Shown here: in pieces, positions 22,501 through 34,500 of the stretch
Layout of the letters: each line of letters opens with the position of its first letter
Position numbering within the stretch: position 1 is the stretch's first letter
NCBI GenBank assembly: GCA_024509875.1
Contig: JAMPIV010021221.1
Coordinates: 62,001 to 126,000, forward strand
DNA from: Oreohelix idahoensis
Lineage: Eukaryota > Mollusca > Gastropoda > Stylommatophora > Oreohelicidae
Reading direction: 5' to 3'
Length of the DNA stretch: 64,000 bases
The notes under the pieces: model-generated
Seen by the model: the letters and a program-made list of their open reading frames with translations, nothing else
Told to the model about the DNA's origin: nothing
Database searches by the model: none
Position numbers and translations under genes: made by a program

Positions 22501-25500
22501 AGGCAGAGGTAGACCAAGAACCACATGGAGAAGCAAGTTGGAAACAGAGGTGAAAATGATGAGGAGAACGTGGAAAGAACTTGAGATGATGGCATGTGAT
22601 GGGAGGACTTGGCATGTGTTTGTTGAAGGCCTATGCTCCTTTGGGAGTGGAGGGTTATGATGATGATTCTTGGGCAAAGCAAATTTTTAACTTATTTTTA
22701 CTGAAGGTTTGCCAGGAAACCCTTCTTCTGATGGGTCATAATAATGTACTGACTGACATGAGAAAAGTGCACGCATGAATCACTTCAAACATATCCTTCA
22801 CAAAGCCTGATTTTGAAATTCTTTTGGTAACTGATATTAATGGACAATAAATATTACTGAAGTTTAGCATTTGCTTCTGTCATCTGCACATATGCATAAG
22901 CAAGAAGTTTAGGTCATCATTGCATGATGTGAAAGTATGTAGAAGAGCAGATGTTGTATCAGAACACCATCTTCTGTTGGCTAAAACAAAATTAAAACTC
23001 AAGAAATTTACAACTGCTTATAGCTATAGACAACAGTATAATGTGGGATATCTAAGAAATCAGGAAATAAGAGAAAAATTTTCAATCACAGTATCTAACA
23101 AATACCAAGTACTCGAACAGCTGGAAAATGAAACAGATACGGAAGACCACTAGCAACAAGTAAAAAATATATGGAACGAGACATGTAAAGAAGTACTGAG
23201 AAAAAAAGAACATCAGCACAAAGCATGGATAACAATAGAAACCATTAGTAAGATAGAATACAGGAAAAACAAGAAAGCAGGTTTAAACAGAAGCAAAACC
23301 AGAAGCTCCAAAGCCAAGGCTCATGAAGTGTACATAGAAGCAAACAAAGAAGTAAGAAGAAACATCAAAAGAGACAAGATGAAATATATTGATGATTTGG
23401 CAAGGGAAGCAGAGGAAGCTGCAGCAAAAGGAAATATGAGGGACCTGTACAACAACACAAAGAAGCTAACAGGGAAATATAAGCAAGCAAATGGCCTAAT
23501 AAAAGATAAGAATGGAAAATTGCTTAGTAATATACATGAACAAATGAAGAGATGGACAGAACATTTTGAGGAACTTCTCAATAGACCATCAACTAATCCC
23601 CCAGACATCCAGCCAGCAGAAGAGGAGCTACATATCAGCTGTGAACGACCAAGTAGAGAAGAAATAAAGAAAGCCATAAAGCTTCTGAAAAATGGAAAAG
23701 CAGCTGGTCCAGATTGCATTCCAGCAGAGGCCATCAAAACAGATATTGATACCTCTACAGAGATATTATACAAACTACTTGGCAAAGTCTGGGAGAGAGG
23801 AAATACCAGCAGAATGGAAGGAAGGTTATCTGGTCAAGTTGCCTAAGAAGGGAAACCTACAAGAGTGCACAAATTATAGAGGAATAATGTTACTATCAGT
23901 GCCAGGAAAAGTATTAAACAGAATCATCCTGGAGAGATTAAAAGAGTCCATAGACAAGCAACTGAGAGATGAACAAGCAGGTTTTTGACAAAATAGATCC
24001 TGTACAGACCGCTATACATTGGATTCATGGATTATGAAAAGGCATTTAACAGTGTAGACAGAGAATCGCTTTGGAAATTGATGAGGCATTATGGAGTTCC
24101 CATGAAGATCATTAACTTAATAAAGAAGACCTATGAAGATATGACATGTAGCGTTCTTCATGAATGACAACTTACAGAACCATTTAGGATTAGAATGGGA
24201 GCTGTGCTGGTGTAATGGCTACGGCGTTGTACTTGCGACCAGGTTTTCATGGTTCAAACCCAGGCGTCAGCGTTTGAAGGAATGTTTACGACCGGAAATT
24301 TGACTGAATAACCTGAACGGCTCCTACACATAAATCCCGTGTGGATGGGAAGAAGCAAAGCTCCTGACCGGGTTGGAAGGAAAGTCCACTGACCCCCCAG
24401 CCTCGCAATGACATGTCATTGGCTCGAGTGCCGCTGGTAAGAAAAAAAAGGATTAGAACGGGAGTCAGACAGAGATGCCTCTTGTCTCCATTTCTTTTCT
24501 TACTAGCAATAGATTGGGTTATGAAAACATCGACATCACACAACAGAAATGGAATCCAGTGGAATCTGACTTAACAGCTTGATGATCTGGATTTTGCTGA
24601 TGTCTTGGCTCTTCTGTCCCATAATCGGATGCAAGAGAAAATGAAAATTCTCGATGAGAGGTCACAACAAGTGGGCCTGAAAATGCACAGGGAAAAGACA
24701 AAGATTATGAGAATAAATGCAAGAAATGATAACAAGGTTGAACTTGAAGAAAAACCACTAAAAGATGTAGAATCTTACACATATCTTGGAAGTAATATAG
24801 ACAAAGTTGGAGGGACAGACAGTGATATAAAAATAAGAATACAAAAAGCAAGAGGAGCTTTCATTGCATTGGGAAACAAATGGAGAACAAGAGAAATCAA
24901 GTCCAACACGAAAATAAGAATCTTCAACTCAAATGTGAAGTCAGTCCTATTGTATGGCTCTGAGACATGGAGAACAACAAAAACAACAACCAAAAAGCTA
25001 CAGACTTTTATAAACGGGTGCTTGCGTAGAATAGAAGGACTGAAATGGTATGACAAAGTCACAAATGTGGAATTGATGACAAGAACCAGACAAGTGCCAG
25101 TGGAACAAGAGTTGAGAAGAAGACGCTGGCGATGGATAGGACACACATTGAGGAAACCTGTTGATAGCATTACAAGGCAGTCCTTGTTCTGGAATCCACA
25201 GGGAAAGAGAGGCAGAGGTAGACCAAAAAACACATGGAGAAGAGAACTGGAAACAGAGGTGAAAATGATGAGGAAAACATGGAAAGAACTTGAGCGGATG
25301 GCACAGGACAGGAAGACTTGGCATGTGTTTGTTGAAGGCCTATGCTCCTTGGGGAGCTAAAGGGTATTGATGATTCTGTCATCTGAAGTAGTCCTACTGG
25401 CCAGATATCATTCCCTTGAGATTTTAGCCGCCTTGTAGCAACATGTTCCTTTCAACCTAGAATGGTCTGTTGGTTATATCAGAACGCATGCATGTTTTAC

Positions 25501-28500
25501 CATGCAGAACTAAGTGAACTCTCTCGACTCTAGTATTGTTCATAAATACTAAGCCATGAAAAGGACTACTAGTGTCTGGCAGCTAGCATAGTGAAGTCCT
25601 GAAAAGAACTATTAACACTACAGAGTTAATAAATACTAAGCCTTGAAAAGGACTACTAGTCCATTAGTATAATTAAACCCTGATAAGGGCCAGTCATGAA
25701 AAGGACTATTCACTACACTGATGCTACCTCAAAATGTAATATAAATTGACTAGATTGACTAGTGAACACATGCAGGCAAAAAAAAAAAACAGACAGACTG
25801 AAGATATAGTCAGCATGTTGGACTGAACATATTATCAAAAGGGCTTCTATGGATGAATGTTCAGTAATGTTACTGATGTAATTGCCCATTAATTTTTGTT
25901 TTTGGCATGGCAAGCTAGTAACAATAATTAATTAAAATAGTAGTAATGACCTTAGCAAAAGTTAGTTAAACTTTTGGTCAACTGTCTTAAATTTCTGGTC
26001 ATCAGTGGTGACCTGGGGTCTCTGACGGGCAAAGAAAGAGTAGTACTTTTACTCCCTTAGGCATATCATTAAAGGTATTGACATGATGCAATTTTCCCAG
26101 CTGTAAGTGGGTACCTAACAGCTCTTGTCTTGAGTTAGGGAAGGCAAATGTTTGGAGGATAGGAACTGGTCACACCACCTCTCGATGCTGGACCAAGTAT
26201 AGTGACACATACGTCTGCTGTGACTCCTGCTACTGCATTCAGACAATAATAAACTGTTGACAAATTCTTTGAAGTTTGAAATTATCAAGTTTGCAGCATG
26301 TTTTATGTATGGAAGATACACAAAACTCAAGACAGAATATGAGATAATTAAATGAGCTATGCACTGTTTTTGAAGTTATGACTTTCATTAAATATGTCTT
26401 GTCTCTTGTGTTACAGAAAAGAAAAGCAAACGCCAGTCAACAAAACACAGGGTTAAAGTTGAGAGAAAGGTAATGCTCAATAAAAATTACACTATAGATA
26501 GGTGTTTTGGAGAAGTAATTTTAAAGTATGCAGGGATATTTGTTTATAACTCACTTTCTGAGATTTAGAGGGAACTCATTGAGAGATTTAAGCTAAGAAC
26601 ATTTTGTTTTTGCATTTCTTAGTAGATATTTTTAAGAGGAAGAGTTCTGGCTAATATATCAAAGGGTCATGCTTCAAATGTTATATACTTTGTCATGTCA
26701 GGTGCGTGAACACACGAGAAAATTGAGAAAAGAAGCTAAGAAGAACCCAAAGAAAGGTGGGTTTTGTTTTTGTTTAAATTTTTTAAAGCATTTCACATGC
26801 ATTGATAGTGAAATGCATTTTACTGATTACTTCATATGTTTTTTAACATTAAGTTGATATTACAGTTCTTTAGAATGAGATAAGATCGTAATCAATCCAT
26901 TTGTCTGTATCTGTGAACAAATTAATATAGTAAACAACACCAGGTGTAAACTTAGAATATATTTATCCTCTTAATTGTTCAATCTCAAATAATGACATCT
27001 GTTTCTCTTAAAGTTGACGATCTGTTTCAGGCATCTCACCACAACAGTTTTACCTTCAAAGCAGTTGGTGAAGGCCATGCTATCAATTTGTTCTCTTGTG
27101 GAGCTAAAATTCTTAGAAGACATGCTCTACTGCATGCTTGTGTTTCCTCCATAAATGCATATGCGTCTGTCTGATTTTTTAATTTGTTGAACAGATGGAT
27201 TAGAGTCTGCAGTGGCCAGTTCTCAGAATATTATCTCTTATAATCTTTTCTTGTCAAGGAGTTGTCTGCTTCTATTATGAGAAACATTTTCATATATGTT
27301 TTCTGTGGGCAGGAATCCACTTTACTTTCATTTTGTTGAATTTATATCTGGTTTCCGTTAGTGCTTCAGACAATCTGATTCATTGTTCTTATGGTTCTTT
27401 AGGGCAGTTGATGACTGATATAAGGAACATTTGTTAAAGATGACATGGTATTATGTGGTCACATGTACTAGTGAATATGCCTCATCTCAATATTCGGTAT
27501 GAAAAAAATGGTCATTGTACATTAACTGGAGGCCTGTCACAAGTCATGAATTTATACAAAACCTGTGCACACCATTTGACATAACTCATTGCTTCAAGAA
27601 GGGGAAGCATGATGCTTATGGGAAAAGCAAAATTGTTCCTTTTTTTTTTTAACCTGCTGTACCCAGACTAATTTTTTTAGGTGACCATAGTTTTTGTATA
27701 TGTGTGTGGGTGTGGGTATGTGTGTGTGTATATATATGCATATGCACACACATACATAGAGAACCCAGTATAATGATGATGATAAATTTCTGTACTTACT
27801 TCCACCTTTCACCCAGTGAAATTAAAGAATTTGTTTCTTCATGTTTGTCTGGTTTGTTGTCAATATATATTCATGTAATCAAAACCATTTTTGCTTTTGA
27901 TGAGTAAGCCATTGACTGCACTTTTCCCTTCAAATAATCTCTAGTCCTTACCGTAATGTACGTTTCTTTGATATGTTCTACCTTTCTAAACATTTTTTGT
28001 TTTTTTCCCCTTGAAGGTAAACCACGAGATCCAGGTATTCCAAATAATCTACCTTTCAAGGAAGAAATTCTTAAGGAAGTTGCAGCTTACAAAGAAAAGG
28101 TAAGTTTTGCATTTGAAGCAGATTGAGTTCCACCATATGCATGAAACACATAGGCATTTCAGGCTTTGGAAGATTGTACGCTTAGCTGTTCAGTGGTTAG
28201 TTACCAGTCTGATGGATCCACAGAAATAGTCTGATCTGATGTATAGGGGAAACTGAACAAACTGCATTGTTTGCTTTGTGACTTTCCTGTTTTCTTATTG
28301 TAAACAACAACAAAAAAGTAACGTAAGCTTTTTCACGTTACAGTAGTCCTCAGCCTTTAAACACAGTGCAATCATTGATATTGTCTCTCTTAATTTCTAA
28401 TTCAGTGTCCTCCAGAAGGTAATAAATTTTCATGATGCAGCATTACATATCACATATGATATTGCCTACTATTATTTGGAATAGAATATTCTTCTTTTTC

Positions 28501-31500
28501 CCTCCTCCGGCCTCTAATTTTGTCCTTTGAATACTCTGCTAATAGAAAGTTTTTCAAGTATATTTTGTTGTCTCTTTTTTTTTTTAACTGCAGAAGGAAC
28601 AGGAGCTGGAAAAGAAGAAGGCAGCAAGAAAAAGGGCAAGAGAACAACTTCAGAATCAGAAGAGAAATCTTGTAGACATCGTGAAAGATGCAGAGAAGCG
28701 ACAGGCTGCTTATGACAAACAGGTACGTGTGGTAAAGTGGGATGATATAAATATTTATAGGGGACTTATTGTACTGACTGAGATCAGCTGTGAAGGTATC
28801 TGTATCTAATAAGTGTGGTGTCTTACAGATGACCTTACTTTGCTACCACATTTAGACCTCAGTCAGACTTATTCTGGAATATTGTGATGACTACGTTGAA
28901 TGTCTAGGGTTATGATAGTGATGAAGTGTATGTTCACAACAACCAACAGACAGATAAACAATTTAATTTAATCCACAATACTTTACAACACTGTGACACT
29001 CACATACATAGAACACTCTATAAGACTATCTCAATAAGTCAAGTGTTAACTTTTAAAATATGTATTAATTCCTTTCAATAATAGATATCCTGATTCAACT
29101 ACAAAGTGAACCAGGAATCACAATCAAATGTAATCACAAGTTGTATGTACACAATTTATAGATAGGATCTTTGTATTGACATATATTATTATTCCAATAT
29201 GTGTGTAAGTAGTGATGTAGTACTATGAGGTAATACTGGCTTTTCAAGCTAGGTTGTTGTTTGTCATCATGACTTCAAGTGTTTGTTTCTGGTGGAAATA
29301 ATATTGGAAAGGTTCACAGTTTCTTTTTATTTGAAACAAATAATTGTCCCTCTTGATTTAATGTACAGTCACTTTTAGAGGGGGGTATATACAAGATTGA
29401 GCTGCTCTGGCCAACGAAATCTTAACTTCTGTGTGGGCGGCAGGAACTCTGACTCCTCTGCTCACTTGCTTCACCGTTTTCTTGAGAAACAACACTGGTC
29501 GATATCTTGACCAAGGAGTATGCTACCAGCCTCTGGATTCAGCAAAACTCAGGATAGGTGCTGCTTTAATACTTTAGTACCACGGTCCCTGAAACAAGAA
29601 GGTTGTACCTCCTACTTCAGAACTAATTTATAATCTATTTCCACACTGAAGCACAATACATAACAAACACCGAGTTCAGCGCGGTAGGCCAACTGCTAGC
29701 TTCTCATGTATCAATATACACCAGTATTCCTCTCCCTAATGGTTACAACGCCTCTGCAATTCCAGCATTATTTCCTTCTATTCAATAAGATAGGTGTCAT
29801 AGTACTATTTGGCAATCCCTTGCAGTTATACTCCTCTCCGACAAGTTTTGTTCATGGCGGAGCAATATCTAGGCTTTGCTTCATGTTTGTTACTGAACCA
29901 CACACATACAGACATAAATTATCAATTCACATTCAATTTTCATCAAAAAGATATCAAATTTGTCTAGCTTACCACAATTCAAGGAAATATTAAACAAGTA
30001 CGTTGACTGGCGATGAGTTATGGCACAATTCCGATCTGCCTCTGTCCCAGGCTTTTATTAGAAAAATATGAGCTGGTTCTCAACGCACTTTCTTCTACAA
30101 ATTGTATTTTCAAAAAGTGGCACTGAATTGACGCTGCTAATTGACTATATTAAATGGTCTCGCCAATGAGACCATGTTTACAAAAGCTTTTGAAAAAATG
30201 TACCCTTCCTATCGTTTCCATTAACAACCAAAAATAGTATTTGCAATCGACTAATCATGTTTCGCCTTACATATTATTCTAGCCAATCAAATCGGATCTA
30301 ACGTGGTGGCCTCATTTCCTCTAAAGCAGTGTCCAAACACGCCATTATGAGCAAATATGATCCTGTGTTGTTAGACAACACCACTATAGTATTTTGGCTA
30401 TAATTTGTTAATTATTAGACTATTTGCTTAACACCTAACATATTCTTTGTCAGCAAGTCCTAAGGCACCCAAATATATAAGTTTAATGGAGCTAAGTGGC
30501 TGCGTTCAAAATATGTATTTTCTTCTACCACCCGTTCACTTCTATACGATGGGATGTCTTCTGTACTGTCAGGCTAATGTCAGGATTTCAGACGTAAAAC
30601 AGTATTGTGTCATGTTTCCTAATAAGCATTAACCAGGTTTTTTAAAACCTTACCTCGTATTGGTAGTGTTTTTTGTCACTGTTTATTTGAGAAAAAAAAT
30701 CAAGCCTGCATGCCTTTCGCGTGGGGTGGCATTAATTTCATATCGCTAGACGACGTGTTAGTATTGCATGCGTTCCTCCGTACATCTCTCTCTCTCTCTC
30801 TTTTAAGCCCGTCTGTCTTTTAGTTTCCGTAGTGCATAGTGACATTAATGTAATATTAAATCTAGGTCATTACGCAGTGTGTCTATCTCAAGGTTTTCTA
30901 AGAAACACAGCACCAGTTTTATTTTTAGAAACGCGTGTATTTGATGCAGTAGGCTTTACTAGCAAACGTGAAAGCGCTACAATTATGCAGACGAAGTAGA
31001 AAGAGGGGATTTCTTGTTTAGCTAGTATGATGTTCTATAATACAGGCGTACGCTATTGTGACTGCACTGTTCTTTTACCATTCTTCTTTCCTTTTATTGA
31101 ATTAATTCGTTAGGCTTTACATTTACTTTTTAATTTATATATGTGGATTAGAATTTCACGACAGTACGTCTGCTGTCAGATGTGCAATGAGCAGACATAA
31201 AATGGTATTTTAGGGCATTGTACACTTTTTTAAAACTTGTTACGAGAAATCATTCGTCTTTGATTTTTGGCTTCGTGTGTTGCATAGATCTCCAACCAGA
31301 TCTCTCCAGACCATCATATCAGGTACATTTCTACAGTTCTTTTCGGTGTTATCTTTTTCTGCCTTTTCTTCTACCCAAGGGGTTCCAGAACAAAGAATGG
31401 CGTATGGTGCTGGCAGATTATATTCTCACTGTAAATTCTGTAAACCTGAGGTGTTGTTTCTTCACTTCTAGTTCCACATGCGGTTAATTTTTGCACAATT

Positions 31501-34500
31501 TATTGCTTCTGTTGTAAGCCAGCACCTGTTTATGAAGATTTGTAATTTCTTGTTTGTTGTCCTCCGTGCAATAGGATTGGCTTGACATGTGTGCAAAATT
31601 CTTACCTTTGTTTAGAGTGTTATTATTATTTGATTCAAATATTTTTGTTTTTTTAGGGCAGTGACATTTCCTCTTCCCTGTTTTCTTCTAGGAAAATCTC
31701 CAGATAGAGCATGTAGAATCTTAAGCAAACAAGGGAAAACTGCAGCAGGAATTATAAATTATGAAATAAACAACCTAGGGCAGCATGAAACACGAATCTG
31801 AACACAGGAGACACAGTGCTGTACAAGAGGAAGAAAGAAAGTGCACATCATGCTGAAGGTGTGGCTGTAATGCTGTCAAAGGAATTACAGAAGGCAACCA
31901 TAGAATGGGAAGCAGTGGGACCAAGACTGGTAGCAACAACATTCAGAACTGCCAGAAGGAAAATAGAGATGAACATCGTAAGAATTTTACACCAGACTTC
32001 AAAATATCATGGAGGAAAAGAGAAGTAAAGACACTATAACCTTGATAGGTCTGCAACTAAAGGAACAGACAGTAATGACTGATGAAATCATAGGAAAACA
32101 TAATCTTGGGACAATAATTGAAAAATGCTCATTAACTTCTGTGCTTCTTATCAACTGGCTTTAGGAGGAAGCATGTTTCCACATAATAGAACACATAAAG
32201 CAACATGAATATCACTAGAGCATAGGAAAGAAAGTCAAACATATGCATTAACCAGAAGTTTAAATCATCATTATATGACAGCACAGTATGTTGAGTAACA
32301 AATGTGGCATCAGATCACTGTGGTGGATTTTGATGTTATGAATTGTTGTTAGGTATTATTATTGTAATAAATGAGATTAGCTATGAAGGTCCCTGAATTT
32401 ACCCAATAGTATTGTGAACTTTTCAGGGTACCTTTCCGCTACCACCCCTTTTATCTCATTCAAAATGTATTTATATTATTATATTAAATGACTTCGTGTA
32501 GTGTCTAGGGTTATGAAGGTAGAGTGTAATGTGCAATAATCAACAAACATACAAACAAATAGTTTATTATTCACAACAGCACACAGTACTACCACAATAA
32601 CATACAAACGACACTTTAAAAGGCTATCTTATTTAAGACTGTGGTTGAAATTTGTGTAAATATAATTTTTACAATTTATTATCCTGATTCTAATTTATTT
32701 TGAACCAGGACTGACAATCAATAGTGAAATCAAAAGAATCATTTACATCAGTCAAATAGCACAGTAGATCTTCTGTCCATACATAAAAATATTATTCTAA
32801 TATACGTCTGTAGTAGTATTCTCCTACTTTAAGGTAATACTGGTAGTACCCCTAGGTTGTTGTTTAAAATCACACCCTTTTAGTTATGTTTGTTTTCGTT
32901 TGTCTCTTGTGGGACTATTAAATATTTGTCCCAGTTTTATTCACTGTCACTTTATATTCCTTTTTAAAGTTCTGTTAGTTGAGCTGTCAGGTGCCGAACA
33001 TGAACTTAACTTGGCAGTAGAATACAGGTAGAACGTTTCCTCTGCTCGCTTGACAATCTGTTCCCTGTTTGATAGGCAATGGCCACTAGCATGGGCTCGC
33101 AGTATGCAGACAGAGTCCTGAATCAATCAGTTTTCAAGCGTTTGGTACCACATTAACGTCAGTACCCAGGACCTCTGAAATGTGAAGGTTATGCATCCTT
33201 CTTAATACCTAGCATACACTAATAGTCCACATTCTAGGACATGTACATTACAAACAAACAAAAAGGGTCATAGCCTTATACCAACCTATGCCACCATTAT
33301 CTTTTGATGTGACAATGTACACCAGTATTCCTCTCCCCTAATAGTTACAACACCACTGCAATTCCAGCTGTAATCTTTTCCATATAATAGGATAGGTGTT
33401 ATGCTCCTTTATGACAATCATACATATTCTTGTAGTTTTACGCCTCTCTGACAGTCTATCACATGGTGGATCAATCTCTAGGCTTTGCCTCATGGTCGCT
33501 ATAGACCCACGCATGTACAGACATATATTATTATTTCACATTCAATTTTTATATAAAATACATGTTAATAAATGTCAATCTTACCACAATTTTCAATGAA
33601 ATACACAGTGACGATGACTGACACAGTTTCGATCTGTTTTATTGTCCAGGCTGCCTAGAAATTGTATTTGAAAGCACAGCCTGATCTCATCAATCGCTGG
33701 TAGAATTTTTCAAGAAATGGCGTCCCCCCTAACGCTTGTTCTGACAATATCGACTCAGTTGGCCAATCACTCTTAATATTACAGTGTAAACAGTCTTTCA
33801 AAAAATATCATTCAAACCTTTCTACGTTACTAGGCTATTTATGTTTATTCCGAGGTCAGCCAATAATATGTCGTCTCACTTCAAATTCCACCCATTCGGA
33901 TTCACTGTACTATCTTAGCCTATCTGTCACCTACTTTTTTTCCCAAAAAATATGCGATCCAATCTAAGCAGATATGACCTGACCTGACAGTATCTCTGAT
34001 CTCTATGTATTGTTTTATCAATATTTGATTAGTTAAGGGACTATTTAGATAACTAACAACATATTCTTGGTCAGCAAGTCTTCAGGTACACGAATATACA
34101 ATTTTTAAGGGGCTATGTGGTTTGGTTCAAAATTCTATCTTTTTTTCTATGTTAGTTGTTTATTTTTAAACTACCTCTCGTTCACTCTTTTTCCATGTAA
34201 TATCAAGCGAAATACGAGAGCTTAGGTCATTCACAATAAGAGCTAAACATGTTTCCATGACCGTAGTGTCCATAATTCTAACTTTTTCATCGTATTGAGG
34301 AAACCCCTAAGGCAAGGCTTGCCCCTGTGCTGTGGTTGGCTTTTAGTTTGAAATCAATGCGAAACGAATTTGCATTTTCATCTATCCTTGCCTCTCCTCG
34401 TTCCACAATGCATTTTAGGCAAATATTTCTTAGAACTAGGAAAAGTGGTTCGTTTATGTCAAGGACGAATTTGAAAAATTGGGTACCGTTTTGTTTGGCT

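Larger units (their letters stand above)
22885..25365 (+). mobile_element. LINE copy ii, 5'-truncated, interrupted by a SINE
   Basis: Carries the endonuclease end ([16 protein letters not shown] near 22956), a linker, the RT N-terminal region ([17 protein letters not shown] near 23681, [16 protein letters not shown] near 23840, FIDYEKAF-like near 24025) and the 3' part (24605-25360, with [10 protein letters not shown] and [12 protein letters not shown]). A SINE at 24202-24448 splits it. Several frame changes and stops are present. The type is endonuclease plus RT without RNase H, RTE- or CR1-like; the clade is not determined. It lies in intron 1 of the nucleostemin gene. Confidence 0.85.

Noticed and set aside
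24202..24280. tRNA gene
   Set aside because: A and B boxes are present, but no complete cloverleaf; it is the head of a SINE with target duplication and A tail.
27594..27907. Frames with repeated Val/Cys or Tyr/Ile/His
   Set aside because: Translations of a TG/TA microsatellite in intron 3.
29706..29993. Open frame, related to 33396-33599
   Set aside because: Both lie within solo LTRs; similarity reflects LTR homology rather than a protein.
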